A stretch of DNA of 64,000 nt from Neoconidiobolus thromboides FSU 785 (lineage: Eukaryota > Entomophthoromycota > Entomophthoromycetes > Entomophthorales > Neoconidiobolaceae), in the NCBI GenBank assembly GCA_025603075.1, contig MU626347.1, positions 19,492-83,491 of the forward strand. Reading direction: 5' to 3'. Under the pieces are notes generated by a model. The model searched no databases and had not been told where the DNA came from. It saw nothing but the letters and a program-made list of their open reading frames with translations. Below, piece after piece: positions 1-10,878 of the stretch. How positions within the stretch are numbered: position 1 is the first letter of the stretch; the number at the start of each line of letters is the position of its first letter. The position numbers were made by a program, and so were the translations under genes.

Positions 1-161
1 AAATTATCAATAAATTAAAATAAAACGAAGACATCTAATGTAACCAGTTCTGTTAGTTTAACTCGGAGTTAGCAATTTAGGCATTTTTAGGCATTTTATA
101 TTATTTTATACTTTATACTTTATACTTTATGTTTAATATTTAATATTTAATATTTAACATT

Positions 162-257
162 TGAGGATGTATTTTTGTTTGAATTTTATTAATAATCTTT
201 CCGCTCAAATAGGGTTTGAAAAATGAAAAAGTGATAAAGCTAAAAAAATATCCCTAT
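162..257 (-). mobile_element. MITE copy A
   Basis: Member of the 104-bp family, inverted relative to the reference copy at 1002. It keeps the GAGGATGT left end, the CTTTCCGCTCAAATAG core and an ATATCCCTAT right end. The ends are degenerate and no TA flanks remain. Confidence 0.7.
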
Positions 258-693
258 TTGCATTTTATATTAATGTTTTGCAAATATATCACGTAGTATT
301 ACATAGAATTATCAATCTTTTCAAAAATTTCAAATACTCAAAGGAGTTTATGTTTATTCAATGAAAAGAAATCTGATAAAGTTACTGAAAGGAAAGAGTC
401 AAAAAGTGATGATACTCGCAGGTAGGGGGAGTTTACCTATAAAACTATTAAACTCATGATCAATTCTAAAAAAAATAATATGAACCTTTATTAGAGAAAT
501 AGTATCATTGTTAAAATTAAATTTAGAAAATAAAATAGCTAGTTATAAAATTAAATATATATAATTTACTAAACGTATTTTACAATAGAAAACAGAAATA
601 ACAACAGTTACGGAATTTAAATAAAATCATTGTATAAAATTTAAACCCAATTTTAGATCTTTTTTACCTCATGAGTTTAATAAAAAAGTAATA

Positions 694-797
694 TATGGGG
701 ATGTGTTTTTTCATTTAAGAATTTTACTAACAATCTTTCCACTTAAATAGCGCTTAAAAGATGGAAAAAGTAATGAAATCAAAAAAATATCGCCATA
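694..797 (-). mobile_element. MITE copy B
   Basis: Starts TATGGGGATG and ends ATATCGCCATA, with TA on both outer sides. The core reads CTTTCCACTTAAATAGCGCTT, including the central AGCGCT palindrome. It forms a tail-to-tail pair with copy C, 204 bp away. Confidence 0.85.
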
Positions 798-1001
798 TAT
801 TATTATAAGTTATATTATTGATGATAGATTTATGGAAACCATTAAATAAAAGCAACCAAACTTACCTTTATGAAATTATTTAAATATTGACAAAATACAC
901 GTTTATAAAGTAAAAGTGATAGTAATATCCTAATAAATTTAAGTTATGGTCAAATAAGTGGAAAAAGTTGCACATTAAAAGCATATAAAACTTAGACTAT
1001 A

Positions 1002-1105
1002 TATGGGGATGTTTTTTTTGATTTCATTACTTTTGTATTTTTTAAGTGCTATTTGAATGGAAAAATTGTTAGTAAAATTCTTAAACACAAAAATATATCC
1101 TCATA
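1002..1105 (+). mobile_element. MITE copy C (reference orientation)
   Basis: Full-length copy used as the reference. Terminal inverted repeats are about 11-17 bp (TATGGGGATG at the left, its near complement TCCTCATA at the right). The interior can fold: TTTTTCCA pairs with a GGAAAAA stretch around AAGTGCT/AGCGCT. It has no coding capacity. Confidence 0.85.
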
Positions 1106-1176
1106 TTCAATATTCTAAATGACAATTTCTAAAGATAATTTTAATTGTGTTAAAACCAGTCTAATAACCATCCAGC

Positions 1177-1777
1177 TTATTCTTTAATATGAACAATATC
1201 ACAAGGTTTGACATGCTTTAAAAGCGCTTTAATCGTTTCCTCACTTAATTTGTATTCCTGTGCCAATTCAGCCTCGATGCCTTCTCTATAATTTAAATGA
1301 GCTTTTCTAATGAGGTCATTAAATTCAATTGGTCTAATAGTGGCGTTTGGACGTTTCAAATTAAATATAACTGTTTCTTCTGCATTCTTATCACCTTCTT
1401 CTTGAATTTTACGGTTTTTTAAGATTTTTAACATATTACCCTTAATATTAATAAATCATAAATTTATAAGATGTATACAAATGCTATTACCTGTCCTTTT
1501 GTTTTTAAGTAGTCTATGCTCTTTTGATTTTCAGTAGGCTTATTAAACTTTTTTAACCTCTCAAACAGCTCGGCTGTTTTTCATTAGTCATTTAATTCTT
1601 GAATGAGTTATCATGCTTACCTTGCTCTTTTTCACTTGGCTCTGAATACTTGCCTTTAAATTTTGGATCTATTCTATCTCTGGAGAAAGCCTCTTTGCTG
1701 GGTAAGCTCGAGCCTTTGTTTAAGTTTTTAACTTCGGTTGGTAATTTTCTTATCGTCTTTGATGCTTTATTTCCCAT
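1177..1777 (-). CDS. Candidate complex I assembly factor NDUFAF4-like
   Basis: A three-exon gene: 1777-1621, 1573-1491 and 1440-1177, with introns of 47 and 50 nt bounded by GTAAG..CAG and GTAAT..AAG. The product has 167 aa. It begins MG, as N-myristoylated proteins do, and so does NDUFAF4. The middle (EAFSRDRIDPKFKGKYSEPS) and the C-terminal helix pair (QEYKLSEETIKALLKHV) resemble the region of human NDUFAF4 around its EYQL..LLKYF stretch. NDUFAF4 acts in the mitochondrion in early assembly of the respiratory complex I Q module, so this would fit the NDUFS6 gene at 51.3 kb. The family match rests on memory of one human sequence and is moderate. A different small soluble helical protein is possible. 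Confidence 0.5.
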
Positions 1778-3803
1778 TTTAAAAAAATTAAGTTTATAAA
1801 ACTCATTTTTGACTTTGAATTCATAATTTAAGTGCCAAATAGATGATGCTATTGGCTAACTGGAATTTTTAATACTCAATCGAAGTAATTATATTTTTAA
1901 TTTTTCCTTTCTATTTAGTATAAACCTTGATTTATTAAGACCCCTAAATGACCTAGGTATGCTCTTCAAAGAGGCTATCAATGAGTATGATTCCTAAATA
2001 TGAAGTTATATAGTTCCTAAATTGTATTTATAATATTGAGAGTAGCAGCATTTTTGTATACAATAGGAAACATTAAAGGGTAAGTCTAAAGGATTTATAA
2101 ATAAATGACAGTTCATGTTTATAGTGTGCAAGTCTATGATTTACTGATATAACATCAGGTTGGAACAATAATCCCAAGCTTTATTTGCCTTGGCTTATAA
2201 AATTATAATAAGTTATAAGGAAAACCAATAAATTTAATCTTTTACAATTAACTTTCATAAAGTAACAAAATTGATATTATTTTTATAAAAGACAATATTA
2301 GATGGTGTTAATCAAACACCAAATAAATGGTTCCTAAAACATAAAAATAGGGACTCCTTTACTTATTTTTCTTTGTTATATGATCATAATAACTATATTA
2401 TCACCCTAGTTAAATTCACTGAAAAATGATGGTGCTGTTAATCTCTGCATCTTAGATAGCAAAATACACGCTTTGTTTGATATATCAACTCCTGGAAGTT
2501 AAGGTTTATTAATATAATTTCATAATTTGTACTAAAATCCACAAGAGGTTTAAACTTATTTTAGTAAACTTATATTTTACTTTTATTTTACTACTGCACT
2601 TTCTTATGAGAGCACTAAGAGCGCTTTATTTGATCTTTATAACAAAATAAATAAAGGTTATAATATAGTTTATCTTAAAATTAACAACCATAAAATAGGA
2701 AACTTGTAAAGTAATTAAATAAAGTTCTTAAGCGTTATATTAACACTTATGACATATTTGATATTAAGACTCATAAGCAGTTATGATATTTATCAAGTTT
2801 TATAAATGAGGATGTTTTTTTGACTTCATTACTTTTTCCATTTTTTAAGCGCTATTTGAGTGGAAAAATTGTCAGTAAGATCCTTAAACAAAAAAATATA
2901 TCCCCAAATGTTATTATCCACAATTCGAAATTTTTTATAACCATTGTTGTTTTGCCTTTAATACAAATATCTTATAGTGGATATGACCTGAAAAACTATA
3001 AAAACTACTTATTTAGTATTATTTGGGTACTTTGTATACTTTTATTTATGTAGATCTTATTCTGATAGTCAATCCAGCTTTCATATTTACTAATAATATT
3101 TTCTAACTACATTTAAAAAATCAAATGACTATAAATTAATACTTACATAAATAACAAATACTATGGATTAGCTTTCTGACATTAAATTCAGTGCTAACAT
3201 TTATTAATTTAATGCCAATTTTGAAACAAATAAATAATTAACATGTATGATAAAAGAGTTTATATTTAATATAAATTACCGTTTTTATTTTAAACCATAA
3301 TATACTTTTTGTATCAAGGGATTATTTGATTTAGTTAGTTTACCTATATTTTATAAATTTATCTCAGGTTTATATTTAATTTGTACAAATTCGAAGAACC
3401 AACTTCATATATCCACTAAAAGATATCAGTTACTTAAATATATCATATTTTAAGCATTTTAAATAGTAATGACTTATAAATTTACTAGTATGTACAAAAG
3501 TTAGATTAATTTCTTCAAAAATGATTAACAAATTTAACACTGATTAAACTTTCAAATATAACTCTAGGTTAATACTAACAAAAAGCATTTACCAAAAGTA
3601 AGTATAACATAAATACCAAGCCTCTTGTAGCCTGTTCAAAAAATTATCTTTTCAAATATTCTTACTAAACAATCCTAAAACAATAAATATAAACGTATTC
3701 TCTTACCAAAATAAAAATATAAAAAATCTTTCAATTTAACTTGCTTAAGGTTAGTTGATTAAGTTAGTTGTACTTTTATGTTATTTTAATGGGGTTGTTG
3801 AAT
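1778..3803. other. Gene-free stretch with one MITE
   Basis: No gene is supported. A short open stretch near 1939-2001 (ending EAINEYDS, then stop) looks coding-like but has no start or splice support. A MITE copy lies at 2804-2909. The open frame at 2820-3053 lies partly inside this MITE and is not a gene. Confidence 0.5.
2804..2909 (+). mobile_element. MITE copy D
   Basis: Family copy with ends TGAGGATG and TATATCCCCA. The interior matches the reference closely (ATTTTTTAAGCGCTATTTGA). No clear TA duplication remains. Confidence 0.8.
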
Positions 3804-4414
3804 TTATTCTTCTTCTTCTTCTTCAGCACCACCGGATGACTTTTGACGACGACGCTTTACACGACCTGGACGACCTCCACCATATGGAGAGGTGAGGGCA
3901 AAGTCGATGTGTTTTTGGGATTCAAGACGGACAACGAAAGAAGGAACATTGACAATTTGTTTTCCAACACTATTCACAAAATTAGTTTTTATAAACAAAA
4001 TAGTTAATATACTTACCGAATGTGACGTTGACGGATCAAAACACGGGCATGATGGATAGACTTAGCTAAACCGAGTTTGAAAACTTGGGTTTGAAGACGA
4101 CGTTCTAAGAAATCTTCGATCTTAAGACCAAGTACATAATCGAGCTTAGCCTTGGTTTCATCTAAGACACCAATACGAATAAGACGACGGATAAGTGCGT
4201 TACCTTCGAAAAGACGACGGGAGTCTTTTTCATCTAAGGTTAAGAGCTCACGAGCAGCACGACGGATGTTGGAAAGGATATAACCAATACGCCAGATTTC
4301 ACGCTTATTACGGAGACCATACTCACCAACCAATTTTAATTCTTGATCGATACGTTCACTTTCGAAAGGACGTCTTGGGACCTTAGCGGTTTTAGAATAG
4401 TTTCTTGGTGGCAT
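3804..4414 (-). CDS. RPS9: 40S ribosomal protein S9 (uS4)
   Basis: Two exons, 4414-4017 and 3969-3804, with a 47-nt intron (GTAAGT..AATAG) that falls inside the arginine codon of [12 protein letters not shown]. The product has 187 aa, about the usual length. It starts [18 protein letters not shown] and carries the S4 RNA-binding motif ([21 protein letters not shown]), then [15 protein letters not shown] and [20 protein letters not shown]. This is a universal small-subunit protein that contacts 18S rRNA at the mRNA entry side. The C-terminus ends in a run of seven glutamates, an acidic tail typical of eukaryotic S9. The coding part is clearly richer in G+C than the surroundings, as expected for a highly expressed gene. 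Confidence 0.98.
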
Positions 4415-5502
4415 TCTTAGTTAAATAGTGTAGGAACCTTTTAAAAAATAACTGGTTACTGACGCCGAAAAGAGAGATTCTTTCTTAATTTACCCTAGCT
4501 TTAAAAATTTGGCAAAATTTTTTAAATGGAATGAAAATTTTATAAACTCCCAAAAAATTGGAGAGGATTGAAATTTTTGTCCAATGATATTAAAGTATTC
4601 AAGGTATTTATTTGCAAATGAATGGTCAATTTTGAAACAAAATTTGCTATCTGCAAAATTTTAATTCGAGTTAAATAATAATAGCAAAATAACCTGGCTA
4701 TTTATTACTGCACTTAATAATATAATGAAGCTAATATTAAATTGCCTTGTATATTATCTTGGACTTTCATTAAAACTTTTTTAAGTACATTGACAAAAAA
4801 AGCTAAACTATAATTATTATAACAGTAGCTTTTTTAATATGTAAAACGTCAAAAACGCTAATAAAATAAAAAGCAAAAAATATAACTATAGTACTGACTT
4901 AAAAGAAATGTTTATAAAATAATATAGACTTATATTTATAATGAGGATGTTTTTTTAGTTTTATCACTTTTTCCACTTTTTAAGCGCTGTTTGAGTGGGA
5001 AGATTGTTAATAAAATTCTTAAACACAAAAAAACATCCTCTAACGATAATAGTTCAAAACCTTTTGTTATATCTAATCAGTAAAGTTTTAATTAGAAATA
5101 TTATGCCTTTACAAAAACTAACCTTGTGTCAAATAACTATTAACTTATACTTGTTAATCAAGACTTGGGTTTAAACCTTTATTAAAAATTAAATATAGCT
5201 GTAAATTTAAAATGTTATATATTAAGCTTGTAACAATGGATTATACAATAAGAGTTTTTCCACACGGGGTATTAAAAATAACATAGTTTTAACTAAATAT
5301 CGTTTATTAAGTACAGAAAGTTAAATGAACGATTGTTTTGCTTAGGTATTTTGTCATTTTTAAATTTGCAATTAGTTCAACTTATAAGCACATTATCAAA
5401 CTAAAAAATTAAAACAAAGAAAAATAAAATGAATCTTTGTGTTTTAATAAAAAAATAGTTTTTAAGAGTTGGAGTAGATAGTATTATACGGCATAAAACA
5501 AG
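4415..5502. other. Intergenic, one MITE
   Basis: Divergent spacer between RPS9 (-) and CENP-W (+). It holds MITE copy E at 4939-5042. No other feature is recognised. Confidence 0.6.
4939..5042 (+). mobile_element. MITE copy E
   Basis: Family copy with TGAGGATG and CATCCTCTA ends and a TTTTTAAGCGCTGTTTGAGT core. It lies about 460 bp upstream of the CENP-W start. Confidence 0.8.
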
Positions 5503-5842
5503 ATGAAAAAAGAGATCGCACAACCACAAAGAAATAGGATTAGAAAAATCATTAAGGCTCATCAGCCTGATTTTAAACTAGGAAAGAATACTGACATTTT
5601 AGTAAGATTTAATGCTAGGATGGATTTAAATAAATAGCTAACGTCTATTTAGGTTTATCATAACTATCTACTTTTTATGAAGCGCTTATTGACAGAAGCC
5701 AAGCAAGCGGCTATAAGTCAAAAGGAAACTACCATACATTCAAATCATATCAACTCAGTCACTGATGTAAGGATGGCTAATGATTAATTTAGTTAGTACT
5801 AATATTACTTAATAGAAAGTTCTACAAGAGTTCAGAGGGTAA
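5503..5842 (+). CDS. Kinetochore histone-fold protein CENP-W (Wip1-like)
   Basis: Three short exons, 5503-5601, 5653-5766 and 5816-5842, are in phase and give 79 aa. The introns (51 and 49 nt) are canonical, and the second has a clear TACTAAT branch site. The product reads as one histone fold: basic N-terminus, then a helix with IRKIIKAHQPDFKLGKNTDIL, then VYHNYLLFMKRLLTEAKQAA, then KETTIHSNHINSVTDKVLQEFRG. This matches the CENP-W pattern (RLEKSGDLLVHLNCLLFVHRLAEEA, C-terminal KVILKKSRG). CENP-W pairs with CENP-T in the constitutive centromere network. The end in FRG at the family's usual length supports the last microexon. It lies tail to tail with CENP-A, 662 bp apart. Confidence 0.82.
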
Positions 5843-6504
5843 AGAGTAAAGAGTCCTAATATGCTTTATACTGCTTAAATTTATTAAATTTTTGTTTACT
5901 GTTTATTTATTTTTATTAGTTTGTAGTTAGGGATTTTAATTGACCGACATATTGTTCTACATATATTTTCAACTTGCTGTTTTGCTTGAAATATTTACTG
6001 ATAACGAGAAACAAGAACAATTTGAAGTTTTTTTTTCAAAGATTATATAAATTTAAAGTCCATTTGACATTTTCTAAAATTTTAAAGTTGGAGTAATCCT
6101 TTAATTCTTTTATTTTTAATCTCAATATATTTAAGTTGGAAGAGTTAAATGAATATACTGAATAGAAGTGAAACCATGTAAAATTCCATTCCTTTTTGAA
6201 AAAGTTATTTTAACTATATCATATCTATTTGCCTTTTCAACCTCTATTTTATGTATGCTAATCTCATAAATTCTCTAATGCCTTTGACCAAACATAAAAT
6301 AGAATAAACTCACATTGGCGCTTAGCTAAAAGGATTGAAAGACACTTTAGAACCTTAATAAGTTAGACTTAATACCACTTAATTCGTGTTATGATGTTCA
6401 ATTCACCAAAGTTTATTTAAACAACTTAAACACTAAAAAGGTAAAATATAATTTATGATTAAAAGGATTGTAAAACAATAATTTAACGATTCATCGCTCT
6501 ATGA
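5843..6504. other. Convergent spacer between CENP-W and CENP-A
   Basis: 662 bp between the stop codons of the two centromere genes. It is AT-rich and nothing else is recognised. Confidence 0.5.
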
Positions 6505-7122
<618 letters not shown>

Positions 7123-7175
7123 TATTCATAAAAGATTCCTTTTTTTTCTTCTGAATGTATTTATCTTACGTACAA

Positions 7176-7180
7176 CCAAT
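7176..7180 (+). promoter_or_regulatory. CCAAT box upstream of CENP-A
   Basis: CCAAT in ACAACCAATTAAAG, 54-58 bp upstream of the CENP-A start. It is a possible HAP/NF-Y site. The motif is short and the call rests on position. Confidence 0.3.
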
Positions 7181-7219
7181 TAAAGTTAGCTTAGAAGGCC
7201 TTTATTTTATTTGCTAGAA

Positions 7220-7225
7220 ACGCGT
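7220..7225. promoter_or_regulatory. MCB box (ACGCGT) upstream of CENP-A
   Basis: Perfect ACGCGT palindrome about 100 bp upstream of the CENP-A start codon. In fungi this is the MluI cell-cycle box bound by MBF (Mbp1/Swi6 type) at G1/S. CpG-rich hexamers are rare in DNA this AT-rich. The only other copy I noticed is inside the coding region at about 48954. Confidence 0.4.
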
Positions 7226-8058
7226 TGAAGGATAGTTATTCGTGTTTATGGTATGAAATTTGATCATTTTATTGGTTATTTAGGTCGCACTTTGATTGGA
7301 TTAAAGTGGTTATTTAAACATAATTGGTAAATTCCATTCAATCGTTTAATTGGACATTAGTTATTATAACTACTTTAGATATCTGCTACTTTATTTTTGA
7401 AAACAAAATTAATAGGATGGCAAAAAAAGAAATATGATCAGAACAAATGATTAGAGAGTAAAAATCATAACAGCCTTAAAAAATAATTAAAATAGCATAA
7501 TTAACTAGAGTGTAAAGGATCGAACATGTAAACAGAGCTTCTATAGCTATGTCATATGCTTCTGTCGGATACATAAGAATACTTAAAGGTCTAATTTAGC
7601 CCAGGTTTAATAAAGACATCAATTTCTCTGAATAGTCTTTTTAATTTATAAGATATACTTTTATGATACTGAATTAGTAATTAATATAAAAATAGTGTCA
7701 CAATGTTTAAATTTCTTACAGAGTATAAAGATCTATATTGTTTATGGCTCAAGACTAGTAATTGGTAGTGTGTTTTTGCTATTTTCTATATTTTTCAAAG
7801 GTAGCTTATTGAGCTATAATATTTACTTCTAAAACTTTCTAGCTCTAAAGTAAAATTAAAACATTTTAATGAAAAGCGTTACTTTGGTATGTAGTAATAC
7901 ACAAGCTTTATTATATTAAGTTTCTATCAATTCTTTTAAGCCATACCTCTAATGATAATTTTTGTTAAAAGTTTAATACAGGTGTGTAAACTAAAATAAA
8001 ACTACAAAAACAAATTCAAAAATTATTAAGTTTATTAAATGGAATGCAGCAATTAAAA

Positions 8059-8472
8059 TCAAGAATCGTAGTCATTATAATCATCATAGTCGTTGTAGTT
8101 ATCATAGTCATCGTGATCTTTGTAGTCGTTATCATAATCATTATCACTATAGTCATCATAGTCTTTGTATTTATGCTTGCGCTTCTTATTACATTTCCCT
8201 CCTCTACGACTACATCCGTCAACAATGACCGTATTTACAATATCAATATTAGTGCCGCCAGAAGATGGTGGAGGTGGCGGTGGTGGCGGGAAAAAGCTAA
8301 GGGCTCTAGTGTCGACTGGATTTTGAGCTACTGGCTGGGTAGCTTCTTTAGGCTGATCTAGACTCAAATCACCAACCAAGGGTTTGGTTAGTTCAGTTAA
8401 TGGGCTAGTTTCGCCAGCAGGGAAAGCGGTTATTAGGTTTACAGTAATTGCTAACAAAAAGAATTTGTTCAT
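8059..8472 (-). CDS. Small secreted proline- and Asp/Tyr-rich protein
   Basis: 137 aa in one exon. Residues 1-16 (MNKFFLLAITVNLITA) are a typical signal peptide with cleavage near AFP. A Thr/Pro/Val-rich spacer follows, then eight consecutive prolines, then a short core (TNIDIVNTVIVDGCSRRGGKC) with two cysteines. The long acidic tail is built of DYDDY/NDYD units. No known domain is recognised. The NI-x-I-x-N..V-x-V core is shared with the next two genes, so the three look like diverged paralogs. An extracellular or cell-wall role is likely from composition. A host-interaction role is only a guess. Confidence 0.7.
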   Translation of the reverse strand: MNKFFLLAITVNLITAFPAGETSPLTELTKPLVGDLSLDQPKEATQPVAQNPVDTRALSFFPPPPPPPPSSGGTNIDIVNTVIVDGCSRRGGKCNKKRKHKYKDYDDYSDNDYDNDYKDHDDYDNYNDYDDYNDYDS

Positions 8473-8746
8473 TTTAATTATTAATTATGGAAATTATATT
8501 AATTCTCTATGTAGTTTATATACTTTACTAATTTAGTGTCTATTTTTTAGTTGATATTAAATTATGCCGTTGTGAAAATCTTAAACTTTGAATTTAATAT
8601 TTATCAACGCTAATTTAACTTTTAGTCCAAATAAAAATGATCAAATTTTAAAAATAAACTAACGTATAAATAAATAATTCAATTAATCAACATATATAAA
8701 TATAAACCTAAAATATAGTTGCATCAAAAATTAATATTACATCAAA
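8473..8746. other. Divergent promoter of two secreted-protein genes
   Basis: 274 bp between the start codons of the minus-strand gene ending upstream and the plus-strand gene at 8747. It is nearly pure A/T and no specific site is recognised. Confidence 0.4.
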
Positions 8747-9160
8747 ATGATTATTCCTAAACTATTAATTAATTTAATCTATCTAATTTTAATAAGTAAT
8801 ACATCGAGTTCCTTAATACCACTCATTAAAACCACCAATCTAATAACACAAGTATTAACTAACAACAAGCCTCTTTCTTCTATACCTAATGACTTAAATA
8901 ATAACAAAGAGCTCTTAATTCCGTTAAAAAAGTTTACAAAATTGAACAAAAATGAACCAATAATACCTTTAAGTAAAATATTAAAATTAAATAATAACAA
9001 TAACTATTATCGAGATTATTATAGTAATCAAAACCAAAATATTCGTATCAATAATTATATTTATGTCCAACATTACTGCCAACGCTATGATTGTTACGAA
9101 GATAATGAATATTATTATGTTCCAGAGTATGATAGTGAGTATTATGATTATAATAAATAA
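8747..9160 (+). CDS. Small secreted Asn/Tyr-rich protein
   Basis: 137 aa in one exon, the same length as its divergent neighbour. It starts with a hydrophobic signal peptide (MIIPKLLINLIYLILISNTSSS). An Ile/Leu/Asn-rich middle follows (NNKPLSSIPND; PLKKF; PLSKILKL), then a tail rich in Tyr and Asn. The core NIRINNYIYVQHYCQRYDC has two cysteines and aligns with the NIDIVN..V.V..C core of the 8059-8472 protein and with NIRIRNDVRVSGY of the 9370-9831 protein. The tail (YYYVPEYDSEYYDY) is acidic and Tyr-rich. No enzyme domain is seen. It is probably secreted. Confidence 0.65.
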   Translation: MIIPKLLINLIYLILISNTSSSLIPLIKTTNLITQVLTNNKPLSSIPNDLNNNKELLIPLKKFTKLNKNEPIIPLSKILKLNNNNNYYRDYYSNQNQNIRINNYIYVQHYCQRYDCYEDNEYYYVPEYDSEYYDYNK

Positions 9161-9369
9161 ATAAATAAATAAATTTCCTAATTAATGTGACTTATAATTA
9201 TTTGCTTTTTCACTTCAAATTACTGATTGTAATTTATATCAATACTATATTAACGATTATTAAAATGTATTATCGTTTTTAAAAAATTAGACCTTTTCAA
9301 AAATAAACAACCTTAAATCATTATGTCTTCATTTATTAAAAAGTTATATTAAATAATTAAATGTTAGTC

Positions 9370-9831
9370 CTATTCCTCAATCTCTGCAATCTCCATATCC
9401 TGCTGTGCATTCAGCCCTGGATTACCCTGCTGCATTGAAATGGGATTAGGGTTCATTGTTTGAGTAGGTTGTGGTTGTTGGTTATCATTTAGTACAATGG
9501 GTGGAAAAACAGGTGGAGGAGGTTGAGGATCACTAGGATCATAAGGGTAAGTATGAGAGTTATATGGATCAAAAGGGTTATATGGGTTATATGGGTTATA
9601 AGGGTGTTTATCATCGTCATCGTTACCATAACCACTCACCCTTACATCATTTCTTATACGTATATTATTGGGTTGTGGTCTTGGTGGTGGTGGTGGTGGT
9701 GGTCTTATAAAAGCATTACTACCAACTGCATTATTATCAGCTATTAACTGAGCTACCAGTTTTCCAGGTTTGGAGGCATCCAAAGGGATACTGGAAACTA
9801 GTGGTAATAATAGAAGGGAATATAATTTCAT
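9370..9831 (-). CDS. Small secreted Pro/Tyr/Asn-repeat protein
   Basis: 153 aa in one exon. The signal peptide is MKLYSLLLLPLVSS. After a short linker there are seven prolines in a row, then the NNIRIRNDVRVSGYG core shared with the two neighbours, then DDDDKHPYNPYNPYNPFDPYN (a tandem PYN repeat), a PPPP stretch and a Gln/Asn-rich end (NDNQQPQPTQTMNP). It is convergent with the 8747 gene, 209 bp apart. No cysteine is present, unlike the other two. Repeats of this sort occur in fungal wall or adhesive proteins, but no domain supports a specific role. Confidence 0.65.
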   Translation of the reverse strand: MKLYSLLLLPLVSSIPLDASKPGKLVAQLIADNNAVGSNAFIRPPPPPPPRPQPNNIRIRNDVRVSGYGNDDDDKHPYNPYNPYNPFDPYNSHTYPYDPSDPQPPPPVFPPIVLNDNQQPQPTQTMNPNPISMQQGNPGLNAQQDMEIAEIEE

Positions 9832-10200
9832 GGTTTATGGTCAGTAACTAAAAATGAATATTATTTTATTTATATGATTTTTTTATAATAGAATTTTTGT
9901 TGTTTTCAGTTGCTTTGGTTATTAAATTTAGTTGATCATTTTTTAGCTTAACTGTACAGTTTAATATTTTCCATTTTTACGTTGTTGACTAGGTATTTTA
10001 GTGATTTAAGTAATTATCTAATTGAGTATAGTTATTTATTAGGATATTTGTTTAATTTACTGTTTATTATCATTATTTAAAAATTTCTAAAACAAATATA
10101 TAATTTAAGCTTTTTTTTTAAAAGTCTATTAAGCTCATTTCATTACTGTTGGCAAAAAAAAATACAAACTGTTTATTTATAAGTCATTATTTTTTAATAG

Positions 10201-10362
10201 AATTTTAGCAAACCATGTTATAATTTGAATAACCTAAAGGCGATTTGTATAGGAAAATCAAAAGCCCTTGGGTTGTTAGTTTTAAAAATGCCTTTTACAG
10301 TAAGTCAAATAGGAGTCTTTCAAATAAAAAATCAAGATTTTGTAAGGAATGAAAGAATTTGA
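10201..10362 (+). other. Coding-like open stretch, possible orphan exon
   Basis: An open frame of about 53 codons directly follows an ATAG acceptor-like site. It includes KAICIGKSKALGLLVLKMPF, and a strong GTAAGT donor sits after ACA at about 10303. A downstream piece (PKYSRIFVKDAAHVLKQ, stop at 10426) is also protein-like but lies in another frame. I cannot join them into a gene and recognise no family. It could be a relic. Confidence 0.2.
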
Positions 10363-10489
10363 TTAAGAAATGCCTAAATATAGCAGGATTTTTGTCAAAG
10401 ATGCTGCTCATGTCCTCAAACAGTGATATAAATGAGAGGGCAGTTTAAATAGGTGGCTATATGATTAAATAATAACAACTGAAAAATGG

Positions 10490-10594
10490 TATGGGGGTGT
10501 CTTTTTTGGCTTCATTATTTTTTCCATCTTTTAAGCACTATTTGAGCGAAAAAATCGTTAATAAAATTCTTAAACACAAAAAAACATCGCCATA
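10490..10594 (+). mobile_element. MITE copy F
   Basis: Starts TATGGGGGTG and ends CATCGCCATA with TA flanks. The core is TTTTTCCATCTTTTAAGCAC. Its right end is 285 bp from the 3' end of the Hv1-like gene. Confidence 0.85.
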
Positions 10595-10878
10595 TAAAGT
10601 ATAGTCAAAGGTCAGAAAAAGTAAAGAGGTTAGATAAGACGGCTGACATCAAGCAGACTAAAATAACCACATTCTCAAGGAAAGAATATTGGATTGAAAA
10701 TCCTACAAGGGGGATTGTTTTATTATCGAAGCTAGTAATTAATTTGATTTTATATACATACAGGGATACAAAATCTTTGGAGTGAATGACAATGTATAAA
10801 AAACAAAACAAAATGTTTGATGGATATTAAAGAGTTATTTATTTCTATTAGATTAATAATACATGAATTTTGAGAGAA

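Larger units (their letters stand above)
1..1176. other. Gene-free stretch with three MITE copies
   Basis: No supported gene. It holds three copies of the 104-bp MITE (162-257, 694-797, 1002-1105) in otherwise unstructured AT-rich DNA. Short A/T-only tandem runs (TTATACTTT and ATATTTAAT units) lie at about 95-155. Confidence 0.6.
7123..8058. other. Intergenic upstream of CENP-A
   Basis: It contains the CENP-A promoter with CCAAT and MCB motifs at the left. From about 7230 to 8058 no gene, repeat or RNA is recognised. Confidence 0.5.
9832..10878. other. Intergenic with coding-like patch and one MITE
   Basis: A coding-like open stretch lies at 10201-10362 (listed separately) and a MITE at 10490-10594. 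Otherwise it is plain AT-rich DNA. Confidence 0.5.

Noticed and set aside
8044-8361. Val/Ile-rich plus-strand frame
   Set aside because: It mirrors the Asp/Tyr- and Pro-rich secreted protein on the other strand; it is a shadow.
10605-10811. Hydrophobic minus-strand frame near the Hv1-like gene
   Set aside because: No domain or splice support; adjacent to a MITE end and typical of AT-rich chance frames.
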